The notes under the pieces were generated by a model. That model was not told the origin of the DNA. It did no database searches and was given only the letters and a program-made list of their open reading frames with translations. A DNA stretch of 64,000 nucleotides, taken from contig NZ_VLKW01000005.1 in assembly GCF_007830495.1 (NCBI RefSeq), forward strand, positions 62,001-126,000. Reading direction: 5' to 3'. Numbering within the stretch: the first letter of the stretch is position 1; each line of letters opens with the position of its first letter. The DNA is from Pseudoduganella flava (GTDB lineage Bacteria; Pseudomonadota; Gammaproteobacteria; Burkholderiales; Burkholderiaceae_D). This document shows, one piece after another, positions 1 to 7,984 of this stretch. The position numbers and the translations under genes were made by a program.

Positions 1-102
1 CGTCTGCAGGATGCGCTGGTGCCGCGTCTGCTGCTGGTTCTGCTGCTGGTGCGGCTGCTGCGCCGGCGTGAAGCGTGTGGATCGGTTGTCGAGGGTTGCC
101 AT
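1..102 (-). CDS. Partial gene, glutamine-rich N-terminus
   Basis: Only the first 34 codons are inside the window; the gene runs off the left edge. It starts with ATG at 102-100, preceded by a GGAGACAG ribosome binding site. The peptide begins MATLDNRSTRFTPAQQP and contains 10 Gln in 34 residues, including QQQNQQQ. It is divergent from the Hsp70 gene, so 103-219 serves both. No family can be named from so short a piece. The Gln-rich segment looks like a disordered N-terminal tail. Confidence 0.55.
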   Translation of the reverse strand, partial: MATLDNRSTRFTPAQQPHQQQNQQQTRHQRILQT

Positions 103-180
103 GTCTGTCTCCTTCGTTCTTGAATTTCCTAGCGTAACTTTTTCCTCCACCATGTTTTTGATCCAGCTCAATCCAACCTC

Positions 181-189
181 TGCTAAAAT
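181..189 (+). promoter_or_regulatory. Putative extended -10 promoter for the Hsp70 gene
   Basis: TGC followed by TAAAAT forms an extended -10 element about 30 bases before the ATG at 220. No good -35 hexamer lies 16-18 bases upstream, which fits an extended -10 promoter. Prediction from sequence only. Confidence 0.35.
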
Positions 190-219
190 ACCGCCCCTTT
201 TAGTTCGCGGATGGTAGCG

Positions 220-1470
220 ATGGCCAATGCATGCGGTGTCGACTTCGGCACATCCAATTCCACGGTCGGGTGGGTCGCGCCGGGCCGCCCGGTGATGCTG
301 CCGCTCGAGGACGGCAAGGCGACGCTGCCTTCCGTCGTGTTCTTCAATGCCGACGATGACGAGGTCACGTTTGGCCGCGCCGCGCTGGCCGATTACCTGG
401 CCGGTTATGAAGGCCGGCTGATGCGCTCGCTGAAGAGCCTGCTCGGCACGCCGCTGATGGATGGGCAGACGGAAGTGGCAGGCCGCGCGCTGTCGTTTCG
501 GGCGTTGCTGGCGCAGTTCATCGGCGAGCTGAAGCAGCGCGGCGAGGCCGCTGCCGGCCGGCCGTTCACGTCGGCCGTGCTGGGCCGCCCGGTGCAGTTC
601 ATCGACGACGATCCCGTCGCCGACCGGCTGGCCGAGGACACGCTGGCCGACATCGCCCGCGCCGCCGGTTTCCGCGACATCGCGTTCCAGTACGAGCCGA
701 TCGCGGCCGCATTCGACTACGAGTCGCAGATCGCGCGCGAGGAACTGGTGCTGATCGCCGACATCGGCGGCGGCACGTCCGACTTCTCGCTGGTGCGATT
801 GGCACCGGAACGGGTTGCGAAGGCCGACCGGCGCGACGACATCCTCGCCACCGGTGGTGTGCACATCGGCGGTACCGACTTCGACAAATACCTGAGCCTG
901 GCCGCGGTGATGCCGCTGCTCGGTTACGGCAGCGAGCTGAAGAACGGCAGTGCCGTCCCGTCCAGCTATTACTTCAACCTGGCCACGTGGCATACGATCA
1001 ACCAGGCCTACACGAAGAAGATGGCGGCGCAGCTCGGCGAGCTGGTGCGCGATGCGCGGGAACCCGAGCGCCTGCGCCGGCTCCAACACCTGATCGACGA
1101 GCGCGCCGGCCATTGGCTGGCGATGCGGGTCGAGGAAGGCAAGATCGCGCTGTCCGCACAGGACACGGTGCGGCTGGACCTGGAACGGCTCGCTCCGCCA
1201 CTGACCCTGGAAGTGGCGCGCAAGCAGTTCGTCACGGCCATCGGCACGCTGGTCGACTCGGTCGGCGCGACGGTCGATGCGCTGCTGGCCGATGCCGGCG
1301 TGCGGCCGGAGCAGGTCGACACCGTGTTCTTCACGGGCGGTTCGTCCGGCGTCGCCGCGCTGCGCGAGCGGATCGGTGCCGCCGTGCCTGACGCGCGCCG
1401 CGTCGAAGGCGACCTGTTCGGCAGTATCGGCGCCGGCCTGGCGCTCGACGCCGTCCGTAAATTCGGGTGA
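220..1470 (+). CDS. yegD: Hsp70-family protein, YegD-like
   Basis: A 416-residue actin-fold ATPase of the YegD branch of Hsp70, which keeps the nucleotide-binding half and lacks the usual DnaK substrate-binding domain. The phosphate-1 loop (GVDFGTSNSTVG) is at residues 6-17, phosphate-2 (DIGGGTSDFS) at 181-190, and an adenosine-type FFTGGSSG motif lies near the C-terminus. FQYEPIAA (157-164) and VRDAREPE are typical of the YegD family. I chose ATG 220 over the in-frame ATG at 211 because GGATGG sits five bases ahead of it and nothing resembling a binding site precedes 211. Client proteins are unknown, and no DnaJ or GrpE gene is adjacent. The stop is 7 bases before the next gene's ATG, so the two are probably co-transcribed. 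Confidence 0.85.
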   Translation: MANACGVDFGTSNSTVGWVAPGRPVMLPLEDGKATLPSVVFFNADDDEVTFGRAALADYLAGYEGRLMRSLKSLLGTPLMDGQTEVAGRALSFRALLAQFIGELKQRGEAAAGRPFTSAVLGRPVQFIDDDPVADRLAEDTLADIARAAGFRDIAFQYEPIAAAFDYESQIAREELVLIADIGGGTSDFSLVRLAPERVAKADRRDDILATGGVHIGGTDFDKYLSLAAVMPLLGYGSELKNGSAVPSSYYFNLATWHTINQAYTKKMAAQLGELVRDAREPERLRRLQHLIDERAGHWLAMRVEEGKIALSAQDTVRLDLERLAPPLTLEVARKQFVTAIGTLVDSVGATVDALLADAGVRPEQVDTVFFTGGSSGVAALRERIGAAVPDARRVEGDLFGSIGAGLALDAVRKFG

Positions 1471-1477
1471 GGATCCC

Positions 1478-2110
1478 ATGCTGACAAAACCGATCGTGAT
1501 GCTGGACTTCGAAACGACGGGCCTGTCGCCCGCGATGGGCGACCGCATCACCGAAGTGGCGGCGCTGCGGATCGCCGACGGCGTCATCGTCGACCGTTAC
1601 GTGTCGCTGGTGAACTGCGGCGTGCGCATCCCGTCGTTCATCACGAGCCTGACGGGCATCACGCAAAAGATGGTGGATACGGCGCCGCCCGCGCACGAAG
1701 TGGTGCCGCGGCTGCTGGCATTCATCGGCGGCGACCCGCTGGCCGCCCACAACGCCAGCTTCGATGAAAAATTCCTGCACGCGGAAAGCGGCAGGCTCGG
1801 CATGGCGTCCGGCCATACCGGCACCGTCTGCTCGCTGAAGCTGTGCCGGCGCGTATTCCCCGATTTCGGCAGCTACAAGCTGGGCCAGCTTGGCAACCGG
1901 CTCGGCATCGCGTTCCAGGGTACGGCCCACCGCGCTGAGGCCGATGCGCAGGTGGCGGCGGAGGTGCTGCTGCACGTCGGCCGCCACATCGCCAACCAGT
2001 ACGGCATCGCGTCGGTCGACCCGGCGCTGCTGATGTCGGTCAATAAACTTGCGGCCGCCAAGGTCCCCGCATTCCTCCACAAGCGCTCGGCCGACACGGG
2101 CGCGCACTGA
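1478..2110 (+). CDS. DEDDh 3'-5' exonuclease (DnaQ-like)
   Basis: A 210-residue exonuclease of the DnaQ/PolC type that would remove nucleotides from 3' ends with two metal ions. Exo I is LDFETTG (D10, E12), Exo II is AHNASFDEKF (D97), and Exo III is HRAEAD (H151, D156), so all four acidic ligands and the general-base histidine are present. ATG 1478 follows GTGAGGATCC, which combines the Hsp70 stop and an AGGA binding site. The protein stands alone, with no polymerase or BRCT domain. It is therefore more likely a free proofreading or repair exonuclease than the main epsilon subunit. A role with the upstream chaperone is only suggested by the operon-like spacing. Confidence 0.85.
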   Translation: MLTKPIVMLDFETTGLSPAMGDRITEVAALRIADGVIVDRYVSLVNCGVRIPSFITSLTGITQKMVDTAPPAHEVVPRLLAFIGGDPLAAHNASFDEKFLHAESGRLGMASGHTGTVCSLKLCRRVFPDFGSYKLGQLGNRLGIAFQGTAHRAEADAQVAAEVLLHVGRHIANQYGIASVDPALLMSVNKLAAAKVPAFLHKRSADTGAH

Positions 2111-2254
2111 AAACCTCCCCCGCAGGCCGATGCGCCTGCGTTGCCGCTTGATGTCCATGGCAAACCGGCACACCGATTGAGACCGCTCAAGTGGGCCACG
2201 CCATCGTTTATTAAGCTTTATGCAACACCGACGTGCTGGGATGGGGGAGCTGGC

Positions 2255-3622
2255 ATGAACAACCGTTACTCGAGCAACAGCGCGGGCGTATTCACGTGGT
2301 TTCGTGACGCCGCGGAACAAGGCAACGCGTATGCACAGTTCAATCTCGCGTTGCTCTACAAGCGCGGCAAGGGCGTGCAGCGCGACGACAAGGTCGCATT
2401 CGTGTGGATGCGGGAGGCGGCGAAGCAGGGGATCGCCTTCGCCCAGAACCACCTGGGCGCCATGTACTACAACGGCACCGGCACGCCGCCGGACGATAGC
2501 GAGGCCGTGTATTGGTTCCGCAAATCGGCGAAGCAGGGCGATGCGTCGGCCCAGCAGAACCTGGGCCTGATGTACCGCAAGGGCCGCGGCGTACCGCAAA
2601 GCGACGAGATGGCGCTGACGTGGTTCTGCCGGGCCGCCGAACAGGGCGTCGCCAGCGCGCAGTCGTTGCTGGGCGAGGCCTATGCGCAAGGGCTCGGCAC
2701 GAAGCGCAATTTCCCGCTGGCGCTGGCCTGGTTCCGCAAGGCAGCGCTGCAGGGCGATGCGACCGCGCAGCTCAATCTCGGCCTGATGTACCGGCGCGGC
2801 CACGGCGTGCTGCAAAGCGATACCCAGGCCGTCGCCTGGTACCGCCAGGCCGCCGCGCAGGGACTGGCGGCCGCCCAGCGCCACCTGGGCGTCGCCTATG
2901 CGGAAGGGCGCGGCGTGCAGGTCGACCTGGAGCGTGCCTGCTCATGGCTGCGCCGCGCCGCCGACCAGGGCGACGTCGATGCCCAGTTCAACATGGGCGT
3001 GATGCTGTCGAACGGCTACGGCACCCGCAAGGACGAGGCGCAGGCGTTCGCGTGGTACCACCGCGCCGCCGCGGCGGGCCACATGCTGGCACAGTACAAC
3101 CTGGGCGGCATGTATGCGCACGGCCGCGGCGTGCAGCGCGACCCGGCGCAGGCGCTGGTGTGGTACCGCAAGGCGGCGGACCAGGGGGCGCCGAACGCGC
3201 AGTTCAATGTCGGCGTCATCTATGCGAACGGCCACGGCGTGCCGAAGGACGAGGCGCGCGCCGTCGCGTGGTACCGCCACGCGGCCGAACAGGGCGATGC
3301 CAGCGCGCAGAACAACCTGGGCGTGATGTACGCGAACGGCCAGGGCGTGCCGCAGGACGATGCCGAAGCCGTGCGCTGGTACCGCCGCGCGGCCGAACAG
3401 GGCCACCCGCTGGCCCAGTACAACCTGGGCGGCATGTATGCCAGCGGCCGCGGCGTCGAGCGCGACCCGGTGCTGTCGTACATGTGGATTTCGCTGGCGG
3501 CCGAGGCGGGCGACGAGACGGCCTGCAACAACCGCAAGCTCATCGAACGCAAGCTGACCCGCGAGGAGATCGGCTCCGCGCAGGCGCTGACGCGTCGCTG
3601 GCGGGACGCCCACCGTGCCTGA
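2255..3622 (+). CDS. Sel1-repeat protein, 11-12 repeats
   Basis: A 455-residue solenoid made almost entirely of Sel1-like repeats: eleven full 36-residue units plus a degenerate twelfth. Each follows the pattern W-Y-R-x-A-A-E-Q-G...A-Q-x-N-L-G-x-M-Y...G-x-G-V. Such repeats form TPR-like alpha-helical superhelices that bind other proteins. There is no signal peptide or membrane segment at ATG 2255 (preceded by GGGGGAGC), so this one is probably cytoplasmic, unlike many exported Sel1 proteins. The DNA carries matching 108-bp imperfect tandem repeats. It converges on a c-di-GMP protein 18 bases downstream. No specific partner can be named. Confidence 0.85.
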   Translation: MNNRYSSNSAGVFTWFRDAAEQGNAYAQFNLALLYKRGKGVQRDDKVAFVWMREAAKQGIAFAQNHLGAMYYNGTGTPPDDSEAVYWFRKSAKQGDASAQQNLGLMYRKGRGVPQSDEMALTWFCRAAEQGVASAQSLLGEAYAQGLGTKRNFPLALAWFRKAALQGDATAQLNLGLMYRRGHGVLQSDTQAVAWYRQAAAQGLAAAQRHLGVAYAEGRGVQVDLERACSWLRRAADQGDVDAQFNMGVMLSNGYGTRKDEAQAFAWYHRAAAAGHMLAQYNLGGMYAHGRGVQRDPAQALVWYRKAADQGAPNAQFNVGVIYANGHGVPKDEARAVAWYRHAAEQGDASAQNNLGVMYANGQGVPQDDAEAVRWYRRAAEQGHPLAQYNLGGMYASGRGVERDPVLSYMWISLAAEAGDETACNNRKLIERKLTREEIGSAQALTRRWRDAHRA

Positions 3623-3640
3623 ATGGTGCTGCCGGCGCGC

Positions 3641-5479
3641 TCAGCGTGCCGGCTGGCGGCGGTCGAGGAACAGGCTGTTGCCGTGGATTTTCTTGGCCTG
3701 TTTCTTCGCTTCCGAAGCGCAGGTGGCGATCTGGTGGTGCGAGTAGTACTGGCGCGGCTCGACGCGGATCACGCCCAGCGACAGGCTCATCAACGGATAA
3801 AACACCTTCTTGCCTTGCCGATCCTCGCTGATGTAGCCGCCTTGTTCGCGGTCCGCATCGCTGTAGAACTCCAGCACGCTGTCGCCGAAGTCGGCCAGGA
3901 TCGCGCGGCAGCGCGCTTCCCAATCCTCGCTCTGGAACAGGATCATGAAGTCGTCGCCGCCGATGTGGCCGACGAAGTCGCGATCCGGGTCGGAGTGGCG
4001 CGTCAGCATGTGGCCGGTCAGCTGGATCACGTCGTCGCCACGGCGGTAGCCGTACACGTCGTTGAAAGGCTTGAAGTGGTCAAGGTCGCAGTAGCAGACC
4101 CAGAAGCGGGTACCGCTTTGCAGCAATCGGTCGATGTGCTCGTTGATCGGGACGTTGCCGGGCAGCTGCGTCAGCGGATTCGCATAGCGGGCCGCATTGA
4201 TCTGCAGCTGCGTGATCTCGCGCATCAGGTCGTGGCCGGTGCCCATGCCCAGGTAGCGGCCCTGGTCCGTGATGATGAAGCCGTTGAACAGGTGGTGCGC
4301 GTCCGACTCCACCATCCGGTACGACAGGTCCTGCAGGCTGGTGTCCTTGTCGGCGATCAGCGGCTTGCTGTCCATGAACTGGCGGCACGACTTCTTCCCA
4401 TACAGCTCGCGCTCGTAGGGGCGGGCGAAGTGGTCGATCATCTCGAAGCGGGAGATCAGGCCGAGCGGCACGCCGTCCTCCACGACGGGAATGATCAGCA
4501 GCTTCGGATCGGCCTGGAAGATCTCGTACACCTCGTTGTTCGTCATCGCCGGCGCAACGGCCGCCACGCGGTGCAGCAGTTTCAGGATGCTCACGGTATT
4601 CTTCTCCGCCGCCCGCTGCGGATAGACGGCGACGCCGTTGCGCGACAGCGCCTGCACCGCCTCGGCCGGCAATGCCCGCGCCGGGTTCGCATGGGGGCGG
4701 CCCAGGTGATAGCCCTGCGCGAAGGCGACGCCGAGGTCGCGCAGCACCAGCAGCTCGGCCTGCTTTTCGATGCCCTCGGCGATCACCAGCGTATTGGATT
4801 TTTCCGCGATCTCCTGGATCGAACGGACAAACTGGAGCTTCACCGGGTCGTTGTTGATGCCCTGGATGAAGTGCATGTCGATCTTCACGTACTCCGGGCG
4901 CAGCTCCGACCACAGCCGCAGGCTCGAAAAGCCTTCGCCCAGGTCGTCGATCGCGATCTGGAAACCGCGCTCGCGGTAGTGCAGCACCGCTTCGCGCATC
5001 AGCTCGTAGTCGTAGGTGGGCTGGTTCTCCGTCAGCTCGATGATCACGCGGTCCGGATGGATGCCGATCTGGCGGATGAAGTCCAGCGTTTCGCCGGTGC
5101 TGCCCTCGCGCTGCGGCAGCAGGCATTCCGGGCTGACGTTCAGGAACAGCTTGCCGGGCAGCTCCAGCTCCGCGAAACGTTCCAGCACGACGCGGCGGCA
5201 CAGGTGCTCCACTTCCAGGGTCAGGTTGTTGTCGCGGGCGGCCCGGAACAGCTTGATGGGCGCATGCAGCGGGCTGTCGGAAGGGCCGCGGATCAGGCCT
5301 TCGTAGCCGACGATGTCGCCGGTCTGCATCTGGATGATCGGCTGGAACAGCGCCGTCAGCTGGCGCCGCGCGATGATGTCGAGCAGGTGGGCGCCGGTCA
5401 GCTCGTCCGCTCCTTCCGGCGCGTGCAGGTAACTGACGTTCGAGGGCAGGGTGGACAGCAGGGCGGTGGCGGATTTCAC
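3641..5479 (-). CDS. EAL-CBS-GGDEF cyclic-di-GMP protein
   Basis: A 612-residue cytoplasmic signalling protein. An N-terminal EAL phosphodiesterase domain (about 25-275) keeps the main catalytic positions: E in YEGLIRG, N in LFLNVSPE, E in IIELTEN, DD in IDDLGEGFSS, K in VKIDMHFI and E in AEGIE. A CBS pair (about 300-425) follows, probably binding a nucleotide. A C-terminal GGDEF domain has GGDDF in place of GG[D/E]EF and no RxxD inhibitory site, so cyclase activity is doubtful. I predict a CBS-gated phosphodiesterase. The start is GTG at 5479-5477, with only a weak GAGACC ahead of it; no ATG lies near the domain start. Confidence 0.85.
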   Translation of the reverse strand: MKSATALLSTLPSNVSYLHAPEGADELTGAHLLDIIARRQLTALFQPIIQMQTGDIVGYEGLIRGPSDSPLHAPIKLFRAARDNNLTLEVEHLCRRVVLERFAELELPGKLFLNVSPECLLPQREGSTGETLDFIRQIGIHPDRVIIELTENQPTYDYELMREAVLHYRERGFQIAIDDLGEGFSSLRLWSELRPEYVKIDMHFIQGINNDPVKLQFVRSIQEIAEKSNTLVIAEGIEKQAELLVLRDLGVAFAQGYHLGRPHANPARALPAEAVQALSRNGVAVYPQRAAEKNTVSILKLLHRVAAVAPAMTNNEVYEIFQADPKLLIIPVVEDGVPLGLISRFEMIDHFARPYERELYGKKSCRQFMDSKPLIADKDTSLQDLSYRMVESDAHHLFNGFIITDQGRYLGMGTGHDLMREITQLQINAARYANPLTQLPGNVPINEHIDRLLQSGTRFWVCYCDLDHFKPFNDVYGYRRGDDVIQLTGHMLTRHSDPDRDFVGHIGGDDFMILFQSEDWEARCRAILADFGDSVLEFYSDADREQGGYISEDRQGKKVFYPLMSLSLGVIRVEPRQYYSHHQIATCASEAKKQAKKIHGNSLFLDRRQPAR

Positions 5480-5653
5480 GGTCGGTCTCGGGTTGAATCT
5501 GCCGGTGATGATATAAAGAAATTATTACAGGTTGATGAAACGACCAAATAAAACACCGTGGGCGGATGCCTCTAACAACACTTATTTGCCGCGCTTCAAG
5601 CTATGATCGCCCGGCCTGCTCATGGCAGGTCACCTACAACGACAAGGACACCC

Positions 5654-7834
5654 ATGCACTTCCACCGCGCCACCCTCGCAACCGCCATCGCGCTGCTGGC
5701 CGCCACCAGCGGCTACGCCATCGGACAGACTTGTGCCCCCGGCACGCCGCCGACGTATCCCGTGACAAAGAAAGTGGATCAGCGCGACGACTACCACGGC
5801 ACCACGATCGCCGATCCGTACCGCTGGCTGGAAGACGCCAACAGCGCCGAAACGCAAGCGTGGGTGACCGAGCAGAACCGCCTGACGCAAAGCTACCTGG
5901 CGCAGATCCCCGAGCGCGCCGCGATCCGCCAGCGCCTGACGCAGCTGTGGAACTACGAGCGCTACTCGGTGCCGTTCAAGGAAGGCGGCCGCTACTTCTA
6001 CAGCCGCAACGACGGCTTGCAGAACCAGGCCGTGCTGTACACATTGAAGACGCTGGACAGCGAACCGCGCCTGCTGCTCGACCCGAACACGCTGGCCGCC
6101 GACGGCACCGTCGCGCTGGCCGGCACGGCCGTCAGCCCGGACGGCAAGTACCTGGCGTACAGCACCGCCGCATCCGGCTCGGACTGGAACGAGATCCGTG
6201 TGCGCCACATCGACAGCGGCAAGGACACGCAAGACCACATCAAGTGGGTCAAGTTCTCGCAAACGGCCTGGGCGCATGACGGTTCGGGCTTCTACTACAG
6301 CCGCTACGACGAACCGACCGAGGCTACGAAACTGGCGAGCGTGAACTACTTCCAGAAGCTGTACTTCCACAAACTGGGCACGCCGCAGGACAAGGACGTG
6401 CTGGTGTACCACCGCCCGGACCGGAAGGAATGGGGCTTCGCCGCCGAGGTGACGGACGACGGGCGCTACCTCGTCATCAGCTCGTCCCAGGGCACCGATC
6501 CGAAGAACCGCGTGTTCATCAAGGACTTGAAACGCAAGGATGCGCCCGTGACGGGCCTGCTCGAAGCGTTCGACGCATCCTACAGCTTCATCGACAACGT
6601 CGGCCAGGTGTTCTACTTCGTCACCGACAAGAACGCGCCGCGCTCGCGCATCGTCGCGATCGACGTGGCGACGAAGGCGTGGCGCGAGATCGTGCCGGAA
6701 GCGGCGCAGACGCTGACCGGTGCGAACATCGTCAACGGCCAACTGGTGGCCGAATACCTGACGGATGCGCACAGCGCCGTCAAGATGTTCGACCTGCAGG
6801 GCAAGCCGCTGCATGACATGACGTTGCCGGGCATCGGCTCGGCGGTCGGCTTCGGCGGCAAGCGGGGCGACACGGAAACGTTCTACTCGTACACGAGCTT
6901 CACGACGCCGACCACGATCTACCGCTACGACCTGAAGACGGGCAGGAGCACGGTGTACCGCCAGCCGAAGGTCGACTTCGACCCGGACGCGTTCGAGACG
7001 CGCCAGGAATTCTTCACCAGCAAGGACGGCACCCGCGTGCCGATGTTCATCGTCGCGAAGAAGGGCATGCGGCGCGACGGCAGCAATCCTACTTACCTGT
7101 ATGGCTACGGCGGTTTCAACGTATCGCTGACGCCGTCGTTCTCCGTGGCCAACCTGGCCTGGGTCGAGATGGGCGGCGTGTATGTGATGGCCAACCTGCG
7201 CGGCGGCGGCGAATACGGCGAGGCGTGGCACCAGGCCGGCACGAAGCTGCGCAAGCAGAACGTGTTCGACGACTTCATCGGCGCCGCCGAATGGCTGATC
7301 GCGCAGAAGGTGACGTCGCCGGCCAAGCTGGCGATCGGCGGCGGCAGCAATGGCGGCCTGCTGGTCGGCGCGGCGCTGACGCAGCGGCCGGACCTGTACG
7401 CGGCGGCGCTGCCGGCGGTGGGCGTGATGGACATGCTGCGCTTCCACAAGTTCACGATCGGCTGGGCATGGACGTCGGACTATGGCTCGTCCGACAATCC
7501 CGACGAATTCAAGGCGCTGGTGCGCTATTCGCCGCTGCACAACCTGAAGCCGGGCACCTGCTATCCGGCCACGATGGTGACGACGGCCGACCATGACGAC
7601 CGCGTCGTGCCGGCGCACAGCTTCAAGTTCGCGGCGGCCGCCCAGGCCGCCCAGGCCGGCCCGGCCCCGATCCTGATCCGCATCGACACGAAGGCGGGCC
7701 ATGGCGCCGGCAAGCCGACGTCGAAGCAGATCGAGGAAGTGGCCGACCGCTGGGGCTTCCTGTCCAGGAACCTGGGCATGCAGCCGATGGCCACGGCCGC
7801 CGCTGGGGCGGCCGCGCAGGGCGGCGCGCAGTAG
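5654..7834 (+). CDS. Prolyl oligopeptidase, S9A family, exported
   Basis: A 726-residue serine peptidase that cleaves short peptides after proline. An N-terminal signal peptide (about 1-24, ending near SGYAIG) sends it to the periplasm. A seven-bladed propeller (about 90-440) precedes the alpha/beta-hydrolase domain. The nucleophile elbow is GGGSNGG, the acid lies in DHDDRVVP and the histidine in GHGAGK. These match the family in order and spacing, and the length is normal. ATG 5654 follows ACAAGGACACCC. A strong terminator 20 bases downstream makes this a single-gene unit. Confidence 0.93.
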   Translation: MHFHRATLATAIALLAATSGYAIGQTCAPGTPPTYPVTKKVDQRDDYHGTTIADPYRWLEDANSAETQAWVTEQNRLTQSYLAQIPERAAIRQRLTQLWNYERYSVPFKEGGRYFYSRNDGLQNQAVLYTLKTLDSEPRLLLDPNTLAADGTVALAGTAVSPDGKYLAYSTAASGSDWNEIRVRHIDSGKDTQDHIKWVKFSQTAWAHDGSGFYYSRYDEPTEATKLASVNYFQKLYFHKLGTPQDKDVLVYHRPDRKEWGFAAEVTDDGRYLVISSSQGTDPKNRVFIKDLKRKDAPVTGLLEAFDASYSFIDNVGQVFYFVTDKNAPRSRIVAIDVATKAWREIVPEAAQTLTGANIVNGQLVAEYLTDAHSAVKMFDLQGKPLHDMTLPGIGSAVGFGGKRGDTETFYSYTSFTTPTTIYRYDLKTGRSTVYRQPKVDFDPDAFETRQEFFTSKDGTRVPMFIVAKKGMRRDGSNPTYLYGYGGFNVSLTPSFSVANLAWVEMGGVYVMANLRGGGEYGEAWHQAGTKLRKQNVFDDFIGAAEWLIAQKVTSPAKLAIGGGSNGGLLVGAALTQRPDLYAAALPAVGVMDMLRFHKFTIGWAWTSDYGSSDNPDEFKALVRYSPLHNLKPGTCYPATMVTTADHDDRVVPAHSFKFAAAAQAAQAGPAPILIRIDTKAGHGAGKPTSKQIEEVADRWGFLSRNLGMQPMATAAAGAAAQGGAQ

Positions 7835-7854
7835 CGGCACCGTCGACGCAGGGA

Positions 7855-7880
7855 AGGGCGCTTCGGCGCCCTTTTTTTTT
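7855..7880 (+). terminator. Rho-independent terminator
   Basis: Stem AGGGCGC (7855-7861) and GCGCCCT (7866-7872) with a TTCG tetraloop, followed by an unbroken T run to 7880. It ends the prolyl oligopeptidase transcript. Confidence 0.92.
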
Positions 7881-7888
7881 GCTTTACG

Positions 7889-7939
7889 TTTGCATAGTGC
7901 AAATGGTGCAACGCCGCAATTGTTGCGCCACGCACAAGC
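7889..7939. promoter_or_regulatory. Inverted repeats upstream of the M10 protease
   Basis: TTTGCA-tag-TGCAAA (7889-7903) is a perfect inverted repeat. It is followed by TGGTGCAAC...GTTGCGCCA, a nearly perfect second one. The stretch lies between the terminator and the protease ATG at 7985, so it may be an operator or a 5' leader hairpin. No regulator can be named. Confidence 0.3.
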
Positions 7940-7984
7940 ATCCCGTGCTACCATCGTCCGTCAAACCGACTTCCCCGAGCAATC

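Noticed and set aside
3623..5551. A plus-strand open frame opposite the EAL-CBS-GGDEF gene
   Set aside because: Composition is typical of antisense high-GC translation; all EAL and CBS motifs are on the minus strand.
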